Positions 1-6,442 of a stretch of 9,458 nucleotides of DNA are shown in pieces. The stretch is taken from contig CALMRL010000297.1 of NCBI GenBank assembly GCA_937873345.1, positions 1 through 9,458 of the forward strand. The letters are read 5' to 3'. A program made the translations under genes and the position numbers. The stretch is from an uncultured Beijerinckiaceae bacterium. GTDB taxonomy: Bacteria > Pseudomonadota > Alphaproteobacteria > Rhizobiales > Beijerinckiaceae. The stretch's first letter is position 1. Each line of letters starts with the position of its first letter. The notes beneath the pieces were generated by a model that saw only the letters and a program-made list of their open reading frames with translations, searched no databases and had not been told where the DNA came from.

Positions 1-170
1 GTCCGCGCGCGGCGCTGTTCTCCGGCGACCTCGCCGCGCGCGGACTGGGCGGCGTCGCGCTGCTGCCGATGATGGCGCCGACCGGAGGCGTCGTGATGAT
101 CGTCGGCTGGCTCGCCGCCGCGGTGACCCTGCCCCTCGCCCTGCGTCACGATGTACCTGCCGTGCGCTAG
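1..170 (+). CDS. DUF423 family membrane protein, C-terminal fragment
   Basis: The 5' end lies outside the window. The open frame starts at base 3 and ends with TAG at 168-170, giving 55 residues. It contains the stretch LFSGDLAARGLGG followed by a hydrophobic segment with APTGGVVMIVGWLAAA. This resembles the end of the DUF423 (YgdD/YwdK-like) small integral membrane proteins, where a phenylalanine-serine-glycine stretch is followed by a P-x-GG motif and a last transmembrane helix ending in GW. Members are usually about 120 residues with four helices, so roughly the last helix and a half is visible here. No biochemical function is established for the family. It could be another small membrane protein, since only the end is seen. 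Family assignment is from memory of the motif pattern. Confidence 0.7.
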   Translation, partial: PRAALFSGDLAARGLGGVALLPMMAPTGGVVMIVGWLAAAVTLPLALRHDVPAVR

Positions 171-280
171 GTGACATTGGCGCAGCGAATTTCCGGGGCC
201 AGCATCTTGGGCTAGACTTCGGCTGGCGCTTCGCGCAACGTCCCGCGCGGGTGGATCGATAAAGGCTGTCACGGGGCTCG

Positions 281-649
281 ATGAGCGAGATCGGCGAAAA
301 GAAGCGAATCCTGATCGTCGAAGATGAGCCTTTCATCGCCTTGACGCTGGAGGACATGCTCGACGAACTCGGCTTCGGGCTGGTCGGCACGGTCTCGCAC
401 ATCGCGGAAGCGCTGGAGATGATCGAGCGGGAAGCCGTCGATTGTGCCCTGCTCGACGTCAATCTCGGCAGCGAGAAGATCGATCCCGTCGCCGACCGGC
501 TGGCGGCACGCGGATGCCCCTTCATCTTCACCACGGGCTACGGCGCGTCCGGCATTCCGGCGGCTCATGTCGGTCGCCCGGTGCTGCAGAAGCCGTTTCG
601 CATGGACGATCTCGCCGGCACGCTCAATGCGACGCTCGCCAAGGCCTAA
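281..649 (+). CDS. Single-domain response regulator (receiver domain only)
   Basis: This 122-residue protein is one CheY-like receiver domain with no output domain. The opening beta strand RILIVEDEP carries the acidic pair D15/E16. The phosphoacceptor is D59 in LLDVNL, the switch threonine is T84 or T85 in FIFTTGYG, and the conserved lysine is K104 in QKPF. All catalytic positions are present, so it should accept phosphate from a histidine kinase. The TTGYG strand is common in alphaproteobacterial stand-alone receivers, many of which are phosphorelay intermediates or stress-signalling adaptors. No kinase gene is next to it, so it is an orphan and its partner cannot be named. The ribosome binding site is weak (GGGG a few bases before ATG). 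The ATG gives the expected short N-terminus before the first strand. It converges on the rhomboid gene. Confidence 0.9.
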   Translation: MSEIGEKKRILIVEDEPFIALTLEDMLDELGFGLVGTVSHIAEALEMIEREAVDCALLDVNLGSEKIDPVADRLAARGCPFIFTTGYGASGIPAAHVGRPVLQKPFRMDDLAGTLNATLAKA

Positions 650-700
650 CCAAGCCGAAGCCTGACTGGTCCAAGACACAGGCTGGGCCGCCGCGACGCC

Positions 701-1579
701 TCAGCCCGGCGGCAGGGCGACCTTGAGGCGTGCGGGGTCGAACAGCGGGAAGAGCAACAGGCCGGCGAGGAACCCGCCGATATGCGCCTGCCAGGCGACC
801 GCACCGTCGCCCATGCCGCTCAGCGCGGGAAAGATGCCGAACAGCAGGTTGGTGCCAAACCAGAACAGGATGAACAGGAGCGCAACCTTGTTGGTGAAGG
901 TCTGCGCCAGCGTCAGCGCCGGCTGGCGGAAGGGCTCGTTGACCAGTGCCCTGTCGAACAGGCGGCGCGGCTCGTCGTTCGGGCGGAACACGAAGCGCAC
1001 CGCCGCCCCCATCGCCCCCGACACGGCCGCCGAGGCGCCGATCACCAGCTGGAAGCTCGCGATGTCGGCGGCCCATTGCACAAGCGCCCCGATCACCGCC
1101 GCGACGAGCATCAGCAGCAAGAAGCGCAGGGCAGTGAAGCGCCTCGCCACCGCCGAGCCGAAGGCGACGAGCCAGATGCAGTTGAAGCCAACATGCGCCC
1201 AGCTGGCGTGCAGCAGGGCGTAGCTCGCGAAGGTCCAGGGCTTGAGCTGGCCGTCGCTGAGCAGGAACTGGATCTGCTCGGCGACGATGGCGTTTCGCCC
1301 GACCGCCGCCTGGAAGCTTCGACCCAGCTGCTCGTCGGACAGGATGTGCAGGGCGATCGTCGCCCGCGCCGGCAGGAAGGCGAGCGCCGCCACCAGGGTG
1401 TTGTCGCTCTCGTTGCTGAGCGCGAGGCGCAACGCGTGCAGGCCCAGCAGCACGGCGCAGCTGAAGACGATCACGCCCGGCAGGTTGAAGGCGGGCTCGC
1501 GACGCGGCGGGGATTGCGCGGCGGCGGATGGCTCCGGAGCCGCCGCGCCGGTCGAGGGCGTCGGATGCTCGCCCTCCAC
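701..1579 (-). CDS. Rhomboid-family intramembrane serine protease
   Basis: Rhomboids are polytopic inner-membrane proteases that cleave substrates within or next to transmembrane helices. This 292-residue protein has a Pro/Ala-rich cytoplasmic N-terminus (about 1-30), a first hydrophobic helix (about 34-54) and a long loop. Then comes HASWAHVGFN with H124, H129 and N133, the rhomboid H-x4-H-x3-N signature. The catalytic serine is S183 in GASA and the catalytic histidine is H266 in AHIGGFLAG. The residue after the serine is Ala where Gly is usual (GxSG). The start is GTG at 1579-1577, overlapping the prfB stop by one base (TAGTG), which suggests translational coupling to prfB. No ATG near the N-terminus offers an alternative. 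The substrate is unknown. Family call is firm; proteolytic activity is inferred from the retained Ser and His. Confidence 0.9.
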   Translation of the reverse strand: MEGEHPTPSTGAAAPEPSAAAQSPPRREPAFNLPGVIVFSCAVLLGLHALRLALSNESDNTLVAALAFLPARATIALHILSDEQLGRSFQAAVGRNAIVAEQIQFLLSDGQLKPWTFASYALLHASWAHVGFNCIWLVAFGSAVARRFTALRFLLLMLVAAVIGALVQWAADIASFQLVIGASAAVSGAMGAAVRFVFRPNDEPRRLFDRALVNEPFRQPALTLAQTFTNKVALLFILFWFGTNLLFGIFPALSGMGDGAVAWQAHIGGFLAGLLLFPLFDPARLKVALPPG

Positions 1580-2710
1580 TACTCGACGTCTTCGATCGCG
1601 CCGGACCCACCGCCGTAGACGCGCTGCGCCAGCGCCGCCTCCATGAAGGGCTCGATCTCGCCGTCGAGCACATCGTCCGGGGTCCCGGAGGTGTGTCCGG
1701 TGCGCAGGTCCTTCACCAGCTGGTAGGGTTGCAGCACGTAGGAGCGGATCTGGTGGCCCCAGCCGATCTCGCCCTTCGAGGCCTCGGTGGCGTTGGCCTC
1801 GGCCTCGCGCTTCGCCATCTCCGCCTCGTAGAGCCGGGCGCGCAGCATGTTCCAGGCGGTGGCGCGGTTCTTGTGCTGCGAGCGCTCGCCCTGGCAGGCG
1901 ACGACGATCCCGGTGGGGACGTGGGTGATACGCACCGCGGAATCGGTGGTGTTGACGTGCTGTCCGCCGGCGCCCGACGAGCGGTAGGTGTCGATGCGGC
2001 AGTCCGACTCCTTCACGTCGATCTCGATCTTGTCGTCGATCACGGGATAGACCCAGACGCTGGCGAACGAGGTGTGCCGCCGCGCCGCCGAATCATAGGG
2101 CGAGATGCGGACCAAGCGGTGCACGCCCGACTCCACCTTGGCCCAGCCGTGGGCGTTGTGGCCCTTGACGAGCAACGTCGCCGACTTGATGCCGGCCTCG
2201 TCGCCCGACGTCTCCTCGATGATCTCGACCTTGAACTTCTGCCGCTCGGCCCAGCGCGCGTACATGCGGAACAGCATGCGCGCCCAGTCGCACGACTCGG
2301 TGCCGCCGGCGCCGCTGTGCACCTCGATGTAGGTGTCGTTGGGATCGACCTCGCCCGACAGCAGCGCCTCGATCTGACGGCGCTCGGCGTCGGCGAGCAG
2401 CGCCTTGAGGGCGTCGACCCCCTCGCGCTCGGTGGCGACATCCTCCTCGGCCTCGCCGAGCTCGACCAGCGTCGCGGCATCCTCGAGGTCGCGCTCGAAG
2501 CGGGCGATCGAGCCCAGGCGCTCCTCCAGGTCGGTGCGCTCGCGCATCATCTTCTGCGCGGCGTCGGCATCGTTCCACAGGGCCGGGTCCTCGACCCTGG
2601 CGTTCAGTTCGGCGAGGCGGCGCGTCGAGCTATCGACGTCAAAGATGCCTCCTCAGCAGTCCCATGGACTGCTTGATGTTCTCGACCAGCGCTTCGGCTT
2701 CGGCGCGCAT
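1579..2710 (-). CDS. prfB: Peptide chain release factor 2, with programmed +1 frameshift
   Basis: RF2 ends translation at UGA and UAA in the ribosomal A site. Reading starts at ATG 2710-2708 and gives 23 codons ending ...GLLRRHL, then meets TGA at 2641-2639. A +1 shift there continues in the long downstream frame (GAC at 2640) to TAG at 1581-1579, for a 376-residue product close to RF2 length (365 in E. coli). An in-frame TGA five codons upstream of the ATG bounds the start. In the joined protein the GGQ peptidyl-hydrolysis motif is about residues 248-250. The stop-recognition tripeptide is SPY at about 203-205, in SPYDSAARRHTSFASVWVYP, where E. coli has SPF. Starting instead at ATG 2550 would lose 53 N-terminal residues of domain 1. 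Expression is presumably autoregulated by RF2 level through the shift. It overlaps the downstream rhomboid gene. Confidence 0.96.
2638..2653 (-). promoter_or_regulatory. prfB programmed +1 ribosomal frameshift site
   Basis: On the minus strand the bases read AGGAGG CAT CTT TGA C. AGGAGG (2653-2648) is a perfect internal Shine-Dalgarno, CTT (2644-2642) is the slippery codon, and TGA (2641-2639) followed by C is a poorly terminating stop. The three-base gap between the Shine-Dalgarno and CTT equals that of the well-studied E. coli prfB site (AGGGGG TAT CTT TGA C). Low RF2 favours the shift and high RF2 favours termination, so the site is a feedback loop. Both flanking frames encode recognisable RF2 sequence, which excludes a sequencing error as the simpler explanation. 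Confidence 0.96.
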
Positions 2711-2951
2711 GTGCTTGGGTTGCCCTCACGGATTCTGGTTGCCGCCCTGCATAGCGGCATCGGCGACGCGATGGTAGGGCCTGCCATCGATCACAGGACC
2801 TGCGAGGCCCTCGGCGGCGCCGCGACAGCGGCGGCCATGGCGATGAAGATCGGCAGGTTCAGCGCGACCGACACCCGCGACCTGATTCGCGGCACCGGCG
2901 AGCAGCAGCGCGAGAACGGTCGCGACAGCCCGGCGGCCCCGGCACGGCGAG
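2711..2951. other. Intergenic region prfB-sdhE, no convincing gene
   Basis: These 241 bases separate two minus-strand genes. The only signal close to prfB is GAGGGC about 11 bases before its ATG, a plausible ribosome binding site. On the minus strand one frame encodes a signal-peptide-like hydrophobic run (VATVLALLLAGAANQV) and ends ...GPVIDGRPYHRVADA and a stop, but it has no start codon. A neighbouring frame shows VALNLPIFIAMAAAVAAPP. It may be a decayed exported-protein gene or chance open frames of GC-rich DNA. I could not pick out a promoter or terminator with confidence. Confidence 0.4.
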
Positions 2952-3260
2952 CTAAAGGTGCAGCGGCGAGTCGTGGGTGTGGAAGGCGTGCAGCCGGCGG
3001 AACACGGCCGTGTCGTAGTTGCCGGGCGTTGCCAGCTCGCCGGTCAGCCAGGAGAAGACGTCGCGGTCCGGCGCCTCCATCAGTTGCTCCAGCTCCGCGA
3101 TCTCGGCCTCGGGAAGCTTGGCCAGCTCGGCATCGGCGAAGCGGCCCATCAGCAGGTCCATCTCGCGGGTGCCGCGGTGCCAGGCGCGGAAGCGCAGGCG
3201 GCGGCGGCGCACATCGAGCGAGGCATCGCTGCCGGTCGATCCATCCTGCGGGTCGGACAA
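2952..3260 (-). CDS. sdhE: Succinate dehydrogenase assembly factor SdhE (DUF339)
   Basis: SdhE is a small soluble protein that promotes covalent FAD attachment to the flavoprotein subunit of succinate dehydrogenase (and fumarate reductase where present). The core reads RRRRLRFRAWHRGTREMDLLMGRF across two adjacent stretches. It includes the conserved RGxxE flavinylation motif (R29, G30, E33 in the form chosen) and the later DRDVFSWLTG stretch. I prefer the TTG start at 3260-3258, giving 102 residues, because AGGAG lies six bases upstream and the length fits the family. An in-frame ATG at 3305-3303 would add 15 residues but sits in an AT-rich, promoter-like CTATAT sequence with no Shine-Dalgarno. 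It is divergent from recG, an arrangement I recall from other alphaproteobacteria. Confidence 0.88.
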   Translation of the reverse strand: MSDPQDGSTGSDASLDVRRRRLRFRAWHRGTREMDLLMGRFADAELAKLPEAEIAELEQLMEAPDRDVFSWLTGELATPGNYDTAVFRRLHAFHTHDSPLHL

Positions 3261-3365
3261 GGGGGGCTCCTGGAGCGCGCGGGTTGAAGGCGGAATGTTC
3301 GCCATATAGCGTCCGCCGGCCGCGCCACCCAGGGCGCCCTCAGCCGCCAAGCGCCTTTCGCTGCA
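3261..3365. promoter_or_regulatory. Divergent promoter region between sdhE and recG
   Basis: About 105 bases separate the preferred sdhE start from recG, so both promoters must lie here or inside the genes. The only AT-rich island is CCATATAGC at 3302-3310, which could supply a -10 element in either direction (CTATAT on the minus strand for sdhE). TTGAAG at 3284-3289 is a possible plus-strand -35, but its spacing to the island is short. No minus-strand -35 with good consensus is visible. The location is certain; the exact elements are not. Confidence 0.35.
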
Positions 3366-5480
3366 ATGCGCCCCCAGCTCCTCAACCCGCTCTTCTCCTC
3401 GGCCGCCAAGCTGCCGGGCATCGGTCCCAAGACGGCGAAGCACCTCGATCGGCTGCTCGGGCCGGCGACCGCGACGGGGGCCGGCGAGGCGCGCGTCGTC
3501 GACGTGCTGTTCCACCTGCCGACAGGGGTGATCGATCGCCGCCGCCAGCCTCCCATCGTCGAGGCGCCGATCGGCGAGGTGGTGACGCTGAAGGTCAGGG
3601 TCGGCGACCGCCGCCCGCCGCCGCCGCGATCGCGCGCGCCCTACCGCGTGCTGGTCGAGGACGCCACCGGCGACGTGCTGCTGATCTTCTTCCTGGCGAA
3701 CCACGCCTGGATCGAGAAGATGCTGCCCGAAGGTGCCGAGCGCTGGGTGTCGGGCAAGCTGGAGCTGTGGAACGGCCACCGCCAGATGGTGCATCCCGAC
3801 CGCGTGCTCGACGAGGCCGGCTTCGCCGCGATGCCGCTCACCGAGCCGGTGTACGGCCTGACGGAGGGCCTGAGCCCGCGGCTGCTGACGCGAGCGGTCG
3901 ACGGCGCGCTGGCCAGGGTGCCGCCGCTGCCGGACTGGTACGACGGGCTTGGAATCAAGCTGCCGAAGCTGCCGACCTTCGGCGAGGCGCTTGCCCTGGC
4001 GCACCGGCCGGAGACGCCCGAGGCGATGGAGCCGACCGCGCCGGCCCGCGTGCGTCTCGCCCTCGACGAACTCTACGCCAACCAACTCGGCCTCGCCCTG
4101 ATGCGCAAGCGCTTCCGCGAGCGATCCGGCCGGGCCAATGCCGGGGAAGGCCAGGCGCGGGCCGATGCGATCGAGGCCGCCCTGCCCTTCCACCTGACCG
4201 GCGCGCAGCAGGCCGCGCTCGTCGAGGTGCGCGCCGACCTCTGCGGAACCAAGCGCATGCTTCGCCTGCTGCAGGGCGACGTCGGCTCCGGCAAGACGCT
4301 GGTCGCCCTGCTGGCGATGGCCGACGTCGTCGAGGCCGGCCATCAGGCCGTGCTGATGGCGCCGACGGAAATCCTCGCCCGCCAGCATTTCGCCGGCCTC
4401 GCGCCGCGTGCGGCCGCCGCGGGCATGCACATGGCGATCCTCACCGGCCGCGACACGCCGGCCGAGCGCCGCCGTACGCTGGAGGGCTTGGCGACGGGCG
4501 CGATCGACATGGCGGTCGGCACCCACGCGCTGATCCAGGAGGGCGTCAGCTTCCGCGACCTCGGGCTGGCGGTGGTCGACGAGCAGCACCGCTTCGGCGT
4601 GCACCAGCGCCTCGCGCTCTCCGCCAAGGGCGAGGCGGTCGACATCCTGGTGATGACGGCGACGCCGATCCCGCGCACGCTGGTGCTCTCGTACTTCGGC
4701 GACATGGACGTCTCGAACCTGCGCGAGAAACCGCCGGGACGCCAACCCATCGACACCCGCGCCATCCCCGACGAGCGCCTGGGAGACGTCGTCGCGAGGC
4801 TCGTGCGGGCGGTGGCCGAGGGCAAGCGGGCGTACTGGGTGTGCCCGCTCGTCGACGAGAGCGAGGAGGTCGATGCCGCCGCCGCCACCGATCGCTACGA
4901 GGCGCTGCGCTTCGTTCTCGGCGACAGGGTCGGGCTGATCCACGGCCGGATGAAGGGTGCGGAGAAGGATGCGGCGATGGCGCGCTTCGTCTCCGGCGAC
5001 GCGCCGGTGCTCGTCGCGACCACCGTGATCGAGGTCGGCGTCGACGTGCCGGAGGCGACGATCATGGTGATCGAGCATGCCGAGCGCTTCGGCTTGGCGC
5101 AGGTACACCAGCTGCGTGGCCGGGTGGGGCGCGGTGCCGGCGCCTCCTCCTGCCTGTTGATCTACAAGGCGCCGATGACGCAGGTCGCGCAGTCGCGCAT
5201 CGACATCCTGCGCCAGACCGAGGACGGTTTCCTCATCGCGGAGGAGGACCTGCGGCTGCGCGGCGAGGGCGAGGTGCTGGGCACCCGTCAGTCCGGCACG
5301 CCCGGCTTCCGGCTGGCGCAGCTGGAGCACCACGGCGGACTGCTGGCGCTCGCCCGCGACGCCGCGCAGCGGGCGCTGGAAGCCGACCCCGAATTGATGG
5401 GGCCGACCGGCGCCGCAATCCGCACGCTGCTCCACATCTTCGAGCGCGAAGACGCGATCCGCCTGATCGAGGCGGGGTGA
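3366..5480 (+). CDS. recG: ATP-dependent DNA helicase RecG
   Basis: RecG is a superfamily 2 translocase that remodels stalled replication forks and branched recombination intermediates. The 704-residue length is normal. The N-terminal wedge/OB region includes LPGIGPKTAKHLDRL near the start and VEDATGDVLLIFF at about 97-109, a typical OB-fold strand. The helicase motifs follow in order: Walker A GDVGSGKT at 304-311, DEQHRFGV at 405-412 (a DExH-type motif II), TATPIPRT at 431-438, IHGRMK at 525-530, TTVIEVGVDVPEA at 552-564 and QLRGRVGRG at 582-590. All are intact. The ATG has no obvious Shine-Dalgarno, but the protein begins at the expected point. The stop TGA is followed at once by GGAG and the start of a broken FAH-family gene, so the two were once co-translated or co-transcribed. 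Confidence 0.98.
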   Translation: MRPQLLNPLFSSAAKLPGIGPKTAKHLDRLLGPATATGAGEARVVDVLFHLPTGVIDRRRQPPIVEAPIGEVVTLKVRVGDRRPPPPRSRAPYRVLVEDATGDVLLIFFLANHAWIEKMLPEGAERWVSGKLELWNGHRQMVHPDRVLDEAGFAAMPLTEPVYGLTEGLSPRLLTRAVDGALARVPPLPDWYDGLGIKLPKLPTFGEALALAHRPETPEAMEPTAPARVRLALDELYANQLGLALMRKRFRERSGRANAGEGQARADAIEAALPFHLTGAQQAALVEVRADLCGTKRMLRLLQGDVGSGKTLVALLAMADVVEAGHQAVLMAPTEILARQHFAGLAPRAAAAGMHMAILTGRDTPAERRRTLEGLATGAIDMAVGTHALIQEGVSFRDLGLAVVDEQHRFGVHQRLALSAKGEAVDILVMTATPIPRTLVLSYFGDMDVSNLREKPPGRQPIDTRAIPDERLGDVVARLVRAVAEGKRAYWVCPLVDESEEVDAAAATDRYEALRFVLGDRVGLIHGRMKGAEKDAAMARFVSGDAPVLVATTVIEVGVDVPEATIMVIEHAERFGLAQVHQLRGRVGRGAGASSCLLIYKAPMTQVAQSRIDILRQTEDGFLIAEEDLRLRGEGEVLGTRQSGTPGFRLAQLEHHGGLLALARDAAQRALEADPELMGPTGAAIRTLLHIFEREDAIRLIEAG

Positions 5481-5490
5481 GGAGCACGCG

Positions 5491-5662
5491 ATGAAGCTGG
5501 TTCGTTACGGCGCCGAGTCGGCTCCATGGCGCTGGCGCCCGGCGACGTGATCCTTACCGGCACCCCGCCGGCGTCGACCAGGGGCGCACGCCGAAACGGT
5601 TCTTGGCGGTTGGCGAAGTAGTTACGCCGGGCGCTGAGGGACTTGGCGAACAGCGGCACGAG
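5491..5662 (+). pseudogene. Fumarylacetoacetate hydrolase family gene remnant
   Basis: The ATG at 5491, preceded by GAGGAG with six-base spacing, begins MKLVRYGAE, the usual N-terminus of FAH-family proteins such as acylpyruvate or oxoacid hydrolases. That frame soon runs into TGA. From 5523 another frame reads SMALAPGDVILTGTPP, the conserved near-C-terminal motif of the same family. From 5573 a third frame reads VDQGRTPKRFLAVGEVV and later EGLGEQRHE, the family's C-terminal end. Thus around 200 or more central codons, including the metal-binding residues, are gone. A further single-base loss (a missing G after CCGCCG, about 5570) breaks the remaining tail. Similarity fades by about 5662. The product cannot be functional. 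The parent gene was evidently the downstream partner of recG. Confidence 0.85.
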
Positions 5663-5700
5663 GGGGTGGGTGGATTGTCTGTGAGGATGAGAGGTCTAGA

Positions 5701-6204
5701 ATGAGCTGGGTGAACGGACCGCTGACCGTCTTCCACGGGACCGACAATCTTTCCGCCAATGCGATCCGTCTCAACGGCATAAATCCTACACGCTTCCGCG
5801 CAGCGACCGATTTCGGCGTGGGCTTCTATGTAACGACGGCCCAACACCAAGCCGAGCAGTGGGCCAACCAGCGCTGCCGACGGATGGGTGGTACGAGGCT
5901 GAACGCCGAGGTGCTCGCCTACGAACTGCCGCGGAACGACCTTGGTCTCCTCGACCATCTCTGCTTCGTCCTCGACGGGCCGGACTATTACGATCTCATC
6001 GCCTATTGCAGGGCGGGACGAGCGAATCACGGGCCGCGGAGACCTATGCCCTATAAGGTCGTGTACGGACCCGTCTCCCTATGGCCGCAGCGGCTGGTGA
6101 TTGCGAACTGCGATCAGATCCTATTTTCTGACCCAGCCAACGTTGTCGGCCTCGCCCACCCCAGCGCCTCGCTGAGGCCGCCCGGCAGCGCCCGCTTCTT
6201 CTGA
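5701..6204 (+). CDS. DUF3990-type protein, ADP-ribosyltransferase-like fold
   Basis: The 167-residue protein matches the DUF3990 pattern. VFHGT (H12) stands at the start, TDFGVGFYVTT (D37-T46, with Y43) follows, then QAEQWANQ. Next is a stretch resembling the family's W-x-D-hydrophobic segment (YYDLIAYCRAG), then YKVVYGPVS at 118-126 and DQILF at 138-142. The H...Y...Q order fits an ART (H-Y-[E/Q]) active site, so it may transfer ADP-ribose from NAD+ to an unknown target; this is inference, as I know of no characterised close member. There is no signal peptide or membrane helix, so it is probably cytoplasmic. It is net basic (about 16 K/R to 12 D/E). GAGG lies six bases before ATG. A small acidic gene follows after ten bases. 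The DNA is about 60% GC in sampled lines against 72-77% in recG, which suggests acquisition by transfer. Confidence 0.82.
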   Translation: MSWVNGPLTVFHGTDNLSANAIRLNGINPTRFRAATDFGVGFYVTTAQHQAEQWANQRCRRMGGTRLNAEVLAYELPRNDLGLLDHLCFVLDGPDYYDLIAYCRAGRANHGPRRPMPYKVVYGPVSLWPQRLVIANCDQILFSDPANVVGLAHPSASLRPPGSARFF

Positions 6205-6214
6205 GGATCGCTCA

Positions 6215-6442
6215 ATGTCGCGCATCGATATCCGGGATGTGGACTACTCCGACGCGATGAGGAACTATTTCGAGGGCGTCCGCGCATTGCTCGTGACTGT
6301 TCACGGCCTGTCTGATGAGGCGGCGCAGGCAGCGGTCAATCAGTACTTCTCGATCGACGTCGCTCCGATGGAGCGGGTGTTCGCGATGCATACTGATGCG
6401 AAGCACCTCGCTGCTGATCTCGCCGGCGCCTTGGCTCCCTGA
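6215..6442 (+). CDS. Small acidic protein, putative partner of the DUF3990 protein
   Basis: This is a 75-residue protein of net acidic charge (about 11 D/E to 6 K/R), predicted mainly helical from its Ala/Leu pattern, without a signal peptide or membrane segment. It starts ten bases after the stop of the DUF3990 gene, and TGAGGAT there supplies a Shine-Dalgarno, so the two form an operon. The C-terminal half has a GLSDEAA helix start at 31-37, then FAMHTDAKHLAADLAGAL. This loosely recalls the DUF3791 pattern (G-x-S...LHT...I-x-DI), a small family I remember beside DUF3990 genes in Firmicutes. That similarity is weak and by eye only. The job is unknown; an antitoxin or chaperone-like role is inferred from size, charge and position. 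It ends seven bases from the convergent argC stop. Confidence 0.72.
   Translation: MSRIDIRDVDYSDAMRNYFEGVRALLVTVHGLSDEAAQAAVNQYFSIDVAPMERVFAMHTDAKHLAADLAGALAP

Noticed and set aside
658..690. Weak inverted repeat AGCCTG...CAGGCT between the response regulator and rhomboid genes
   Set aside because: The stem has six pairs and a 14-base loop, with no T tract on either strand. It is not enough to call a terminator.
624..1673. 349-codon minus-strand frame over the rhomboid gene
   Set aside because: It is in another frame of the rhomboid gene, is Arg-rich, and lacks any family motif. The rhomboid frame has all active-site residues.
2952..5435. An 827-codon open frame on the minus strand covering recG
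   Set aside because: Only its last 102 codons (sdhE) are real. The rest is antisense to recG and has the His/Arg/Gln/Asp-rich composition of a shadow frame.
2405..5494. A 1029-codon open frame on the plus strand over prfB, sdhE and recG
   Set aside because: It is antisense to prfB and sdhE and out of frame with recG. Its product is Arg/Ala/Pro-rich low-complexity sequence typical of shadow frames in GC-rich DNA.
5554..6030. 158-codon minus-strand frame opposite the DUF3990 gene
   Set aside because: The plus strand carries the recognisable DUF3990 motifs with a good ribosome binding site. The minus frame has none.
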